Shown here in pieces: positions 16,217-25,227 of a stretch of DNA of 40,183 nucleotides. The position numbers were made by a program, and so were the translations under genes. Origin of the DNA: Saprospiraceae bacterium (GTDB lineage Bacteria > Bacteroidota > Bacteroidia > Chitinophagales > Saprospiraceae). The DNA lies in assembly GCA_028282725.1 (NCBI GenBank), contig JANQHF010000071.1:1-40183 (forward strand), read 5' to 3'. Numbering within the stretch: the stretch's first letter is position 1; the number at the start of each line of letters is the position of its first letter. A model generated the notes under the pieces. The model worked only from the letters and a program-made list of their open reading frames with translations, searched no databases and was not told the origin of the DNA.

Positions 16217-16651
16217 CTATAGAGAATACTTTCTCAAGATCACATCCACGCGTCGATTGCCCTGCTTGCCCATCCATGTATCATTGGTGTACGATGGACT
16301 TTGCTCCCCGTGATCATATTGAAAAATCAACTCAGGTTGAATTTCGTCTCTACCTATATTAGTAAGAAGATAGATTACGGATTTGCAACGCATGTGTGAA
16401 AGATAGTGGTTGAATTCATAGCTTCCCACATTATCCGTATGACCATGAACTTCAATTTGATATTCGTGCAGATATTCTATGTCTTCAATGAATTGGATCA
16501 GACCTTCTTCTTGTTCGAAATCGATGTAATAACTCCCCCCTCCGAAATAGATACTGATCACCCTGTCTTCAGGTCCTACGTCCTGGGATGTAAGCAGTAC
16601 AGGTGAAATCAATACGATAAGAAAAAATACAATTTGGTTGCAGGTGGCCAT
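16217..16651 (-). CDS. small secreted OmpA-like peptidoglycan-binding protein
   Basis: The protein has 144 residues: a signal peptide (IVFFLIVLISPVLLTS) followed almost directly by one OmpA C-terminal domain. The signature VHGHTDNVGSYEFNHYLSHM (about residues 68-87) and GNRRVDVIL near the end keep the Asp and Arg that contact diaminopimelate in OmpA-type domains. There is no beta-barrel or TPR part, so it is a stand-alone domain, either periplasmic or surface-associated. No lipobox cysteine is seen. It lies 55 nt upstream of the aminotransferase gene and 80 nt after hutU on the same strand. Confidence 0.85.
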   Translation of the reverse strand: MATCNQIVFFLIVLISPVLLTSQDVGPEDRVISIYFGGGSYYIDFEQEEGLIQFIEDIEYLHEYQIEVHGHTDNVGSYEFNHYLSHMRCKSVIYLLTNIGRDEIQPELIFQYDHGEQSPSYTNDTWMGKQGNRRVDVILRKYSL

Positions 16652-16693
16652 GATTTGAAGTTAAAGCAAATTTTCCGGATCCTACCGAATATT

Positions 16694-16717
16694 GAACATC
16701 CTGAGTATGAAATGTTC
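16694..16717. promoter_or_regulatory. inverted repeat between hutU and the OmpA-like gene
   Basis: GAACAT (16694-16699) and ATGTTC (16712-16717) are separated by 12 nt; each half can be extended by only one or two partly matching bases. It sits about 45 nt upstream of the OmpA-like start and could be an operator. A weak -7 box AAAATTTG (minus strand, one mismatch) lies nearer the start codon. Confidence 0.25.
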
Positions 16718-16731
16718 GACAGGACTACTTT

Positions 16732-18750
16732 TTAAAAATGGTCGGTGAGTTTTTTCAAAATCTCACTGTCCACTTCAGATGGAACAATCAGATCAAATCC
16801 AGGTGTGCGTTTCATTTCCCGTCGTAAGGCAAAAAGAGCTCCCTTATTTCTCGCCCAGGCCCTCCTGCCTATCCCATTATTGACATCATAGAACAACATG
16901 GATTTTAGTCTCTGATCGGCTTCTTGTGTGCCGTCCAAAACCAAACCAAAACCCCCATTGATCACTTCACCCCATCCGACACCACCGCCATTATGGATGG
17001 ATACCCATGTGGCCCCTCTAAAGCTATCCCCTATGACGTTGTGTATGGACATGTCAGCAGTGAATTGGCTTCCATCGTAAATATTGCTGGTTTCACGATA
17101 AGGAGAGTCGGTTCCACTTACATCGTGATGATCGCGACCCAGGACTACGGGAGCGGATATCTGCCCCTTTCGAATGGCCTTATTGAACGCCCGGGCGATC
17201 CGGATCCTGCCTTCGGCATCAGCGTAGAGAATTCTGGCCTGTGAACCCACAACGAGATCATTCCTTTCAGCTTGTTCGATCCAGTGTATGTTGTCCAGCA
17301 TTTGTTGTTGGATCTCCTCCGGGGCATCATTCATTATTTCCTTCATAATCCTATGTGCAATTTGATCAGTTTGCCTTAAGTCTTTCGGATCGCAGGAAGT
17401 ACACACCCATCTGAATGGCCCAAAGCCGTAGTCAAAACACATGGGCCCCAGGATATCCTGTACATAGGACGGATACCTGAACAAACCATACTTGTCACCC
17501 AATACATCGCCTCCGGCCCTTGAACATTCAAGGAGAAAAGCATTGCCATAATCAAAAAAATATGTGCCATTGGCGGTGTGCCGATTGATCGCATCTGCCT
17601 GTCTGCGAAGAGAGGCCTGGACGGCAGACTTAAATGCTGCAGGGTCATCCCTGATCATCTTGTTGGATTCCCCAAATGAATAATCAACCGGATAATAACC
17701 TCCTGACCACGGATTGTGCAGCGAAGTTTGATCAGAACCTACATGTACTCTAATTTTTTCATCTGCAAACCGTTCCCATACGTCCACGATATTTCCGGCA
17801 TATGCAAAGGATATGGATTCATGATGATCTACTGAATTTCTGACCCGGCTGACCAATTCATTGAGATCAGTAATGAGTACATCCACCCAACCTTGTTCAT
17901 GTCTCTTACGTGCTGCTTTGGGATTGATTTCAGCACAGACAGTAATACATCCCACGATGTTTCCTGCCTTGGGTTGCGCACCACTCATGCCTCCCAGGCC
18001 CGAAGTCAGGAAGATCTTGCCTCTCGGGGTATCATTCGCATCCAGGATTTTTCTAAAAGCATTCATAAGGGTAATCGTAGTACCATGTACGATGCCCTGC
18101 GGTCCGATATACATGTATGACCCTGCTGTCATTTGGCCGTATTGGGTCACCCCGAGTGCATTGTACTTTTCCCAATCGTCGGGACTTGAATAGTTGGGGA
18201 TCATCATACCATTGGTAACGACCACTCTTGGTGCATTTGATGATGAAGGAAACAGACCCATTGGATGACCGGAATACATATGAAGGGTCTGTTGATCCGT
18301 CATCTCCGAAAGATATTGCATGGTCATGAGGTACTGCGCCCAATTCTGAAAAACCGCACCATTTCCACCATAGGTAATCAATTCTTGAGGATGCTGTGCC
18401 ACGGCAGGGTCGAGGTTGTTCTGGATCATTAACATAATTGCTGCAGCATGGGTGCTTTTGGCCGGGTACCAGTCAATTGGCCGGGCGAAAATTTTGTATT
18501 CAGGTTGAAATCTGTACATGTAGATCCGGCCAAATTCCTTTAATTCCGATGCAAATTCGCCTGACAATTCTCGATGCCATCGCTGAGGAAAATAGCGCAA
18601 TGCATTTTGCACCGCCAATACCTTTTCTGTTATGCTCAAAATGTCTTTCCTCCGGGGAGCATGATTCAGAGAAGGTGAGGGAAATTTTTTTACCGGCAGA
18701 TGATCTGGAATTCCTTGAGTGATGAGCTTATGAAAAGTCTCCTTATCCAT
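16732..18750 (-). CDS. hutU: urocanate hydratase (long form)
   Basis: Urocanase converts urocanate to imidazolone propionate, using tightly bound NAD as an electrophile. The protein has 672 residues, longer than the roughly 555-residue Pseudomonas enzyme and close to the roughly 676-residue animal UROC1 length. The NAD-binding stretch TSGLGGMSGAQPKAG is present, as are ITYGGNGAVFQNW and SGHPMGLFPSS. The active-site region YGFGPFRWVCTS places the conserved cysteine at residue 450. The extra length is spread through the protein, so it is not a fusion. It is the last gene of the hut run, 15 nt after hutI. Confidence 0.97.
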   Translation of the reverse strand: MDKETFHKLITQGIPDHLPVKKFPSPSLNHAPRRKDILSITEKVLAVQNALRYFPQRWHRELSGEFASELKEFGRIYMYRFQPEYKIFARPIDWYPAKSTHAAAIMLMIQNNLDPAVAQHPQELITYGGNGAVFQNWAQYLMTMQYLSEMTDQQTLHMYSGHPMGLFPSSSNAPRVVVTNGMMIPNYSSPDDWEKYNALGVTQYGQMTAGSYMYIGPQGIVHGTTITLMNAFRKILDANDTPRGKIFLTSGLGGMSGAQPKAGNIVGCITVCAEINPKAARKRHEQGWVDVLITDLNELVSRVRNSVDHHESISFAYAGNIVDVWERFADEKIRVHVGSDQTSLHNPWSGGYYPVDYSFGESNKMIRDDPAAFKSAVQASLRRQADAINRHTANGTYFFDYGNAFLLECSRAGGDVLGDKYGLFRYPSYVQDILGPMCFDYGFGPFRWVCTSCDPKDLRQTDQIAHRIMKEIMNDAPEEIQQQMLDNIHWIEQAERNDLVVGSQARILYADAEGRIRIARAFNKAIRKGQISAPVVLGRDHHDVSGTDSPYRETSNIYDGSQFTADMSIHNVIGDSFRGATWVSIHNGGGVGWGEVINGGFGLVLDGTQEADQRLKSMLFYDVNNGIGRRAWARNKGALFALRREMKRTPGFDLIVPSEVDSEILKKLTDHF

Positions 18751-18765
18751 TGTCCGATTGTTTTT

Positions 18766-20007
18766 TTAGGATGAAATCAATTGTCCATTCTTCCAGACAT
18801 ACTGGGGGGGTAGTTGACCCTGGTGATAAAGGATTTCCCTATAATCATTACAAGGAAAACCGATCATATCCGCCTTGCACCTTTCTTCCAGTTTACCGCG
18901 ATCATCAAGTCGTAGTGCTGCTGCAGCCCGGAAAGTCATTCCTGCAAAAACTTCAGCGTTATTCAGTTTTTCATAAGCCCCGAGTATAGCTGCCGAGGTC
19001 AATAGATCTCCCATCGGTGCTGATCCAGGATTCCAATCACTTGCTATAGCCAGACTCCCGCCTGCGTCGAGGATTTTCCGGGCCGGGGCAAAACCGACAC
19101 CGAGTCCCAGAGAGGCCCCCGGCAAAACGGTGGCAATTGTCTTGCTGGCAGCAAGCATTTCTATTTCTTTATCACCGCTCACTTCCAGGTGGTCGGCACT
19201 CACCGCACCATATTCGATTGCTATCCGGGAACCACCCGTGTTGAATTGATCTGCGTGGATGGTAATATCAAACCCATGATCCCGGGCTGCCGTCAGATAA
19301 GGAATAATCTCATCTGGTTGGTAGGCCCCTTCCTCGATAAATGCATCAACCCGATTGCAAAGTTGACGATCTCGAATGACCGGAAAAAGCTCATTGATTA
19401 TTTGATTCAAATATGAAGTAGCATCGGGATATTCCTTTGGCACTATGTGTGCGGCCAGGCAAGTTGGAACCAAATCGATTGGAAGTTCGCTGTCCGCCTC
19501 ATTTATAACCTCAAGCATTTTCATTTCCTCATTCACCGAAAGCCCATAACCACTTTTCACTTCGGCTGTGGTGACTCCATTGTGCAACAAATGAAGTGAT
19601 CTTCGAATCAGTGTCTTTTTCAGTACATCCTTTGTACCATCTCTTGTTTTTTGAACGGTGTCCCAAATGCCACCTCCCGAAGCAGCAATTTCAAGATAGG
19701 TAGCCCCGGAATTGCGCAATGCATAATCAGAGGCCCTGCTTCCTGCAAAGCAAATATGCGTATGTGGATCTATCCATCCGGGCATCAGGACTGCGGGAGT
19801 GTCAATTTCAAACACTGAAGCGTTGAGCTCCTGTGCTCGATCCAATACTTCCTGAAATGCTCCGATTTTCACAATGACGTCTTCTCGCATCAGAACACCC
19901 GCATTCCTGATCACTTCTAACTCACTGTCTGCAAGTGGTCCATTCAGGGGCATTTTGGACATTGTCAAAATCTCGGAGAAAGGTCCTGTCACTGTATAAC
20001 CGGTCAT
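18766..20007 (-). CDS. hutI: imidazolonepropionase
   Basis: HutI hydrolyses imidazolone propionate to N-formimino-glutamate. This 413-residue amidohydrolase has the metal-binding HTHICFAGSRASDY (about residues 82-95), an ITIHADQFN motif, SADHLEVSG and the C-terminal ASDWNPGSAPMGDL with the conserved Asp. The length is standard. It overlaps nothing but is tightly packed: 4 nt separate it from hutF upstream and 15 nt from hutU downstream, so the genes are almost certainly one transcript. Confidence 0.97.
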   Translation of the reverse strand: MTGYTVTGPFSEILTMSKMPLNGPLADSELEVIRNAGVLMREDVIVKIGAFQEVLDRAQELNASVFEIDTPAVLMPGWIDPHTHICFAGSRASDYALRNSGATYLEIAASGGGIWDTVQKTRDGTKDVLKKTLIRRSLHLLHNGVTTAEVKSGYGLSVNEEMKMLEVINEADSELPIDLVPTCLAAHIVPKEYPDATSYLNQIINELFPVIRDRQLCNRVDAFIEEGAYQPDEIIPYLTAARDHGFDITIHADQFNTGGSRIAIEYGAVSADHLEVSGDKEIEMLAASKTIATVLPGASLGLGVGFAPARKILDAGGSLAIASDWNPGSAPMGDLLTSAAILGAYEKLNNAEVFAGMTFRAAAALRLDDRGKLEERCKADMIGFPCNDYREILYHQGQLPPQYVWKNGQLISS

Positions 20008-20011
20008 TGAT

Positions 20012-21391
20012 TCAACGAATTTTTAAACTTTGAATAGCAGATTCGAAATTTTCTTTTAATTCATGAAATCTGACATGAATATGCTCCCTGACGACCCACT
20101 TTCCCTTGATAATTGTTCCCAAATTCATCGATGGGTCACTCGAATAGATGATTGTGTTCGTCAGATTGTCAAAGGTGGTATTTGCCAAAAGCGGATGACG
20201 GGCGTTCAGAACAAGGCAATCCAAAGGATGATCAATTTCAAAGAAATCACCGGAACGAACCCCTGCGGCAGCTCTTCCGTTCATCACTACCTTTTGAATG
20301 GCTACGGCACCTCCCGTGCTGTGTTGATCGGCAAAGGTATTCCTGTTATGAACTGTCAATCGCTGTCCATAATCCAATAACCTCAACTCTTCAAACATAT
20401 TCAAACCTATGTGACTGTCAGTTCCGATACACCAATTCCCATGATGATTTTGAAATTCATGGAAATTAAAAAATCCATCTCCCAGATTTCCTTCTGTACT
20501 CGGACAGAGAACAACATTTGCATTGGACCGGGCAAGGCCTATTGTCTCATTGGAATCTAAATGAGTCGCATGAATCAAATTATAGTTTTCGTCTACATCA
20601 ACATTATCGAGTAACCACTCCACGGGTCTGGATTTCAGATACTCAAGTGATTGCTCAACTTCTTTTTTTTGCTCTGAGATATGCAGGTGTACGGGAATTC
20701 CCTTTAGAAATACCCCGGAGATTTTTCGAAGATCTTCAGGTTCTACAGCGCGTAAAGAGTGTAGGCCATAGGCAGTTAGGGCATTTTCGTAAAGATCTAT
20801 AACCTGATTGCTCGATTCAAAAAGTGTAAGATATTCGTCAATGTCATCACTTATGAATCTTCTTTGTTCCTTAAGGGGCTCTTTTCCGAATCCACCCTTT
20901 TGATAAAATATTGGAATCAATGTAATACGAATACCTGCACTTTTGGCGGCTGATACCAAACGCATTCCAAGTTCGGCTTTCTGCTCATACGGTTTTCCAT
21001 TTACATCATGATGGAGATAATGGAATTCAATAACATGTGTGTATCCATGACGGATCATTTCTGAATAAAGCCATGCTGCAATATTTTCTAATTCCTCAGG
21101 ATGAATTTTTAAGGCAATTTCATACATCCGTTGGCGCCATGTCCAAAAGGTATCAGCACCATTCACACTTCCATGATGTTCATTTAATCCTGCCATTGCA
21201 TATTGGAAAGAATGACTATGTGCATTGACCATACCGGGAATTGCATATCCTTCAACTATCTGATAAGGTGTACCCTTGAACGGTTTAGTTGATATAGACC
21301 GGATAATTCCAAAATCGTTTACCGTAACATAGGCGGGCTCTATCCATCCTGTATTTTGCAGAAGCCCTCGAAATTGAAATCCCCTGATCAT
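20012..21391 (-). CDS. hutF: formimidoylglutamate deiminase
   Basis: HutF removes ammonia from N-formimino-glutamate to give N-formyl-glutamate, the route used by Pseudomonas rather than direct formiminoglutamase. The 459-residue amidohydrolase has the metal site GMVNAHSHSFQYAMAG (about residues 53-68) with the AHSHSFQ signature of HutF, the DTFWTWRQRMYE stretch, HLHISEQ near residue 235 and CIGTDSHIG near residue 315. Its start overlaps the hutG stop by 4 nt (ATGA), evidence for translational coupling. Confidence 0.96.
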   Translation of the reverse strand: MIRGFQFRGLLQNTGWIEPAYVTVNDFGIIRSISTKPFKGTPYQIVEGYAIPGMVNAHSHSFQYAMAGLNEHHGSVNGADTFWTWRQRMYEIALKIHPEELENIAAWLYSEMIRHGYTHVIEFHYLHHDVNGKPYEQKAELGMRLVSAAKSAGIRITLIPIFYQKGGFGKEPLKEQRRFISDDIDEYLTLFESSNQVIDLYENALTAYGLHSLRAVEPEDLRKISGVFLKGIPVHLHISEQKKEVEQSLEYLKSRPVEWLLDNVDVDENYNLIHATHLDSNETIGLARSNANVVLCPSTEGNLGDGFFNFHEFQNHHGNWCIGTDSHIGLNMFEELRLLDYGQRLTVHNRNTFADQHSTGGAVAIQKVVMNGRAAAGVRSGDFFEIDHPLDCLVLNARHPLLANTTFDNLTNTIIYSSDPSMNLGTIIKGKWVVREHIHVRFHELKENFESAIQSLKIR

Positions 21392-22197
21392 TTTATCAAT
21401 ATAGGAATAAGTTGCTCCAAAGTGGCCCTCAATATTTTTTTCATCTTCGGAGCTTTGGTCTGGTCCATTTCAATCTCCTGGTTGTCCAGGTAGCAATCTT
21501 TTGACATTTCCAGTTGGACCGCGTGAATGTTCTTTTGAGGATTCCCAAAATGACGGATTATATTTCCACCCTTGAACGGATCATTGTGGGTAACTTCCAT
21601 ACCTGAAGTATGCAATGAAGAAAGACATGTATCGATAATTTGTGAATCCGCAGAGGATCCATCATTGGTGCCGAGAATGAGGTCTGGAAAGGGATCAGGG
21701 GAAATCAATGGCAGGTGTCGGCGTATGGAGTGAGCATCCCAGAGCAATGCTGTTCCAAAATTGATCTTGAAATGGGAAAGTACCCTTTCTATCTCATCAT
21801 AATATGGAAAGTAGAACAGCTTTAATCTTCGATTGACTTCTTCCGGCTCCGGCTGATAGTCGGGATCGCTGTAGATTTGTTGGCCCCGAAAATCGGTCAA
21901 TGGCACTAAGCCAGTCGTCACTCTTCCATCATTGTACAGCCGATGGTCATTCTTATTTCTGTTCAAATCAATGACCACCCTGCTGACAGTAGCTGAGATT
22001 AATGTAATACCAAGTTCGTTTACAAATGAATACAATTGATCGGCATAAAAGTCAGTATCATCCAGTGTCGACTGTATTTCAGGATGGATCAATGATTGAA
22101 TAGCGGGAGGGATCATGGTCCCGGAATGCGGAACGCTCACAAGAATCGGTACGGCAGGGGCATTCGGTTGATAAAGATTGTACAGGTTCTTTGTCAC
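21388..22197 (-). CDS. hutG: N-formylglutamate deformylase
   Basis: HutG hydrolyses N-formyl-glutamate to glutamate and formate, the last step of this pathway. The 269-residue protein shows VSVPHSGTMIPP at about residues 18-29, VSRVVIDLNRNKND near residue 80, LLWDAHSIRRHLP at about residues 148-160 and the final Q-L-E-M-S-K motif. These match the N-formylglutamate amidohydrolase family rather than the arginase-like formiminoglutamase that is also called HutG. Its pairing with hutF supports that. It is 8 nt downstream of hutH and overlaps hutF by 4 nt. Confidence 0.95.
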   Translation of the reverse strand: MTKNLYNLYQPNAPAVPILVSVPHSGTMIPPAIQSLIHPEIQSTLDDTDFYADQLYSFVNELGITLISATVSRVVIDLNRNKNDHRLYNDGRVTTGLVPLTDFRGQQIYSDPDYQPEPEEVNRRLKLFYFPYYDEIERVLSHFKINFGTALLWDAHSIRRHLPLISPDPFPDLILGTNDGSSADSQIIDTCLSSLHTSGMEVTHNDPFKGGNIIRHFGNPQKNIHAVQLEMSKDCYLDNQEIEMDQTKAPKMKKILRATLEQLIPILIK

Positions 22198-22205
22198 ATT
22201 TTCAG

Positions 22206-23774
22206 TTAGAAGTTCTCGAATATATCTTCAAATCCTGTCTCAATCTGATGCTTGTACTGGTCAGCAATTTTTAGGAGGGTTTTATTCCTTACCAGTTGGA
22301 CGGCCTGCTCAATGTCCTCCTTGAATACCCTATCCGCATCAGCATGTGCAATTTTAGTTCGGATCAGGCTATGTACGCCATTCAATATGGTGCTTGACTT
22401 TAGGGGGTGATGAAAATCAAAAGATTGAGCTGCGCAAATCATTTCGATAGCTAGGATATATTCCAGATTATCAAGGATCTTAAGGGTTTTACGTCCCGAA
22501 ATAGAACCCATGCTGACGTGATCTTCCTGGCCAAGAGAAGTGGGAATGCTGTCAGCACTTGCGGGAAAGCACAAGGATTTGTTTTCACTGGCAAGGGCAG
22601 CAGAAGTATACTGCAGCATCATAAATGCTGAATTTGTGCCTGTGTTTTCCATGAGTAGTTTGGGTACACCCTGAGCAACTCCCATCAGGGACAGATAAAT
22701 CCGTCGATCCGAGATATTGCCAATTTCGGATCCTGCCACGGCGGCATAATCCAGGGCCAGTGCTAAGGGCTGTCCATGAAAATTTCCCCCACTAATGATC
22801 GTGGAGGAATCAATGATCACAGGATTGTCAGTCACACTATTCAACTCAATTTCCGTCAACTCTTTCAAGTGAAGCCATGACGTTCTTGATGCACCGTGGA
22901 CCTGGGGGACACATCTCAATGAATAGGGATCCTGAACTCTCTCACAGTCTTCATGTGATGCTACAATTTCTGAGTTGTTCAAAAGTTTAAAAATCCTCCC
23001 GGAAACATGTTGATTTGCCGGGTAAGGTCTCAACTCGTGTAATTCGGGGTGAAAAGGATTTGATGAGCCTAGCAGGCCCTCTACCATCAAGGCGGCAATT
23101 AAATCGGATTGACTTAGACAGTTGTGCAATTTTTCGATGATCACAACTGCATGCGCAGCGATAAACTGGGTCCCATTTATGAGTGCTAGCCCTTCTTTCG
23201 GAAGCAATTCTACCGATGACAAATTTTCCAGTTGGAATAACTCTGAAGCGGTGATCGCCTTTCCCCTGTACACCACGGCACCTTCTCCAATGAGTGGGAG
23301 AAATAGATGGGCCAGGGGTGCAAGATCGCCGGAAGCGCCTACCGAGCCCTGACTGGGTACAATTGGGATAATGTCATTATCGATATGCCATTGAATTCGT
23401 TCCAGTACCGCTATCGAAATCCCGCTATGTGCCAGTGATAGGGCATGCATTTTCAGGATGAGCATCAATTTGGAAATCAAAGTGGATACCGGTGCACCTA
23501 CACCGACTGCATGACTCTTTAAAATATTGTATTGCAGCAGGACTGTGTCTTCAGAGGATATACGTGTACTGCATAATGGTCCAAATCCTGTATTGATCCC
23601 ATATACCGCTTTTTTTCCTTTACTAAAGTGATCAACTACTTGTCGGTTGCTTTTGAGTTTTTCCCTGATTTGATTACTCAATTCACCTTTGAGCTGTCCC
23701 CGGGCAATTGAGAGAGCCTTACCAGCTGTTAAATGATCTTCACCATATTGGAATATCAGTTTCCGTTGTGACAT
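22206..23774 (-). CDS. hutH: histidine ammonia-lyase
   Basis: HutH removes ammonia from histidine to form urocanate, the committing step. The 522-residue enzyme has the self-forming MIO electrophile Ala-Ser-Gly at residues 147-149 within QGSVGASGDLAPLAHL, the catalytic-tyrosine loop YGINTGFGPLCS (about residues 58-69) and the QEDHVSMGS motif near the C-terminus. It is the first hut gene and follows an EamA transporter after 58 nt. That gap holds an inverted repeat and a weak promoter, so the hut genes may be transcribed either separately or with the upstream genes. Confidence 0.97.
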   Translation of the reverse strand: MSQRKLIFQYGEDHLTAGKALSIARGQLKGELSNQIREKLKSNRQVVDHFSKGKKAVYGINTGFGPLCSTRISSEDTVLLQYNILKSHAVGVGAPVSTLISKLMLILKMHALSLAHSGISIAVLERIQWHIDNDIIPIVPSQGSVGASGDLAPLAHLFLPLIGEGAVVYRGKAITASELFQLENLSSVELLPKEGLALINGTQFIAAHAVVIIEKLHNCLSQSDLIAALMVEGLLGSSNPFHPELHELRPYPANQHVSGRIFKLLNNSEIVASHEDCERVQDPYSLRCVPQVHGASRTSWLHLKELTEIELNSVTDNPVIIDSSTIISGGNFHGQPLALALDYAAVAGSEIGNISDRRIYLSLMGVAQGVPKLLMENTGTNSAFMMLQYTSAALASENKSLCFPASADSIPTSLGQEDHVSMGSISGRKTLKILDNLEYILAIEMICAAQSFDFHHPLKSSTILNGVHSLIRTKIAHADADRVFKEDIEQAVQLVRNKTLLKIADQYKHQIETGFEDIFENF

Positions 23775-23801
23775 GGATGAATTTTAAATGAATTTAACCG
23801 A

Positions 23802-23818
23802 TGTCCTTGAATGGGACA
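23802..23818. promoter_or_regulatory. candidate hut operator/promoter in the 58-nt gap before hutH
   Basis: TGTCC-N7-GGACA is an inverted repeat 28 nt before the hutH start. On the minus strand a TTG, about 20 nt of spacer containing this repeat and a degenerate TAAATTCA box follow each other, so the repeat would sit between -33 and -7. The box has two mismatches to TAnnTTTG. No hut regulator gene is in the window. Confidence 0.3.
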
Positions 23819-23832
23819 ACAATTCCCGGAAG

Positions 23833-24678
23833 CTAAATAAAACTTTTTCGCTGCAACAATACGGTTGAGCATAGGATGATCACTGCTCCTAAGATCATAT
23901 TTGGAGTGAGTGTTTCGCCCAAGACCAGATAACCAAGTGACGTTGCGCTGATGATTTCTATATAGGTGATCATTGAAGCGGTCGAAGCTTTTATATACCG
24001 CAACCCATAGAAGAAGGCAGCGAACATGATGATTCCAATCAGGGTACCGTGAGTGATTCCAAGTACCCAATCCAGATTCCGGGGTGCAGGTGAGTTCGTC
24101 AGGAATAGTGGAAGAAAAACGAAGACGCCCAGGATATTTTGAAAAAATATGGTTTCGAATGGATCGAAAGACACGGTTTGGGATTTAAAAATGATCACGG
24201 AGCATGCATAAAAGAATGCCCCTAATATTCCTGCTGTAAGTCCGAGGAAGTCACCGTCTTTTAAGGAAAATTCATGACCTGCATACACCACCAGGATCCC
24301 GACGAATGAAATCATCAAAAGGAAGATCTGCCTTTTTGTAACATTTTCCTTTAAAAACACGATGCTCAAGATCACAGCAAAGATGGGCCATGTATACAAT
24401 ACGATGATGGCATTGGCGATGGTCGTATGTATGTATGCCATGAAAAAGAAAATCATCCGGATGGTATTGAAGACGGAGCCTGCAAGCATCACGCGGTACC
24501 CGGTTTTCAGGATACTGCGTCCTCTCCATAACAAATAAGCTCCAATGATTAAGGAAGGCGTGGTCATCCTGATCCAGGCCATACTCGTGGCCGGAATTTG
24601 CATATGCTTGACGATCAAACCACTTACACCTGATAGCAAGGCTGCGAAAACAACAAGAGAAAATGCATGTTTTTGCAT
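23833..24678 (-). CDS. EamA/DMT-family transporter
   Basis: The 281-residue integral membrane protein has about ten predicted helices arranged as two EamA halves: the first begins FSLVVFAALLSGVSGLIVKH and the second starts around residue 145 with GLTAGILGAFFYACSVIIF. Conserved family features are ANAIIVLYTWPIFAVIL and ASMITYIEIISATSLGYLVLGE. DMT transporters export or exchange small metabolites, and the substrate cannot be read. Its place directly before hutH could suggest histidine or urocanate transport, but that is only context. It is 27 nt after the DUF1415 gene. Confidence 0.88.
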   Translation of the reverse strand: MQKHAFSLVVFAALLSGVSGLIVKHMQIPATSMAWIRMTTPSLIIGAYLLWRGRSILKTGYRVMLAGSVFNTIRMIFFFMAYIHTTIANAIIVLYTWPIFAVILSIVFLKENVTKRQIFLLMISFVGILVVYAGHEFSLKDGDFLGLTAGILGAFFYACSVIIFKSQTVSFDPFETIFFQNILGVFVFLPLFLTNSPAPRNLDWVLGITHGTLIGIIMFAAFFYGLRYIKASTASMITYIEIISATSLGYLVLGETLTPNMILGAVIILCSTVLLQRKSFI

Positions 24679-24705
24679 AAGCGCCGAAAGTAAGTAAATA
24701 ACTTC

Positions 24706-25224
24706 CTAATCCTTTGTTCCCGAGTGAATGTCCTTCCATGACAAAGCGAGCAAGACGGTTCGATTATGCTCAGTTACGGGTTTGGAATGATCGCTCAGTT
24801 GGTCCAAGTCACTTTTGCGAAGAATATGGATCATTGGGAAGGGTGATCGGTTGGTGGCATTCTGAGTAGATTCTATTGGTGTGTCTCGATACTGGAAATC
24901 AGGATGAAAGGCGATCAATTTGACAAAGTCAGGCAATTCTTGTGACACCAATTCCTGCAGGTCATTTACAAAATTCAAATACTCCTGAAAGAGTAAATCA
25001 ATTCCGGGAGTTATGATAAAGGCAGTATCCCACTTGTCTGTTTTGTTCAATAGATCAATCGTCTCAAGGACTTCATTGACTACGGGTATGGTACTTGGCT
25101 CTTCAATGACGACATACAGAATTCGATCCGAACCAAAGGGTTCTTTAGCAAACGGACAAAGATTAAGATCAATAACGATTTTTTGAATCCAATTTTTGGT
25201 CTTCTGGATGTAGGAAGAAGACAT
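24706..25224 (-). CDS. DUF1415 family protein
   Basis: This 172-residue soluble protein matches DUF1415 as I remember it: TKNWIQKIVIDLNLCPFAKEP at the N-terminus with the conserved N-L-C-P-F-A, FIITPGIDLLFQEYLNF in the middle, and the histidine-rich end LIAFHPDFQYRDTP followed by NRSPFPMIHILRKSDLD. The strict N-x-C-P-F-A and H-P motifs suggest an enzyme, but no activity is known to me. It lies 3 nt downstream of ogt and 27 nt upstream of the EamA gene, so it is very probably in one transcript with both. Confidence 0.88.
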   Translation of the reverse strand: MSSSYIQKTKNWIQKIVIDLNLCPFAKEPFGSDRILYVVIEEPSTIPVVNEVLETIDLLNKTDKWDTAFIITPGIDLLFQEYLNFVNDLQELVSQELPDFVKLIAFHPDFQYRDTPIESTQNATNRSPFPMIHILRKSDLDQLSDHSKPVTEHNRTVLLALSWKDIHSGTKD

Positions 25225-25227
25225 CAG

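Noticed and set aside
24272-24739. A 155-codon open frame overlapping the EamA gene in another frame
   Set aside because: The composition (many Cys, His, Arg) is typical of out-of-frame translation, and the EamA frame has clear membrane helices.
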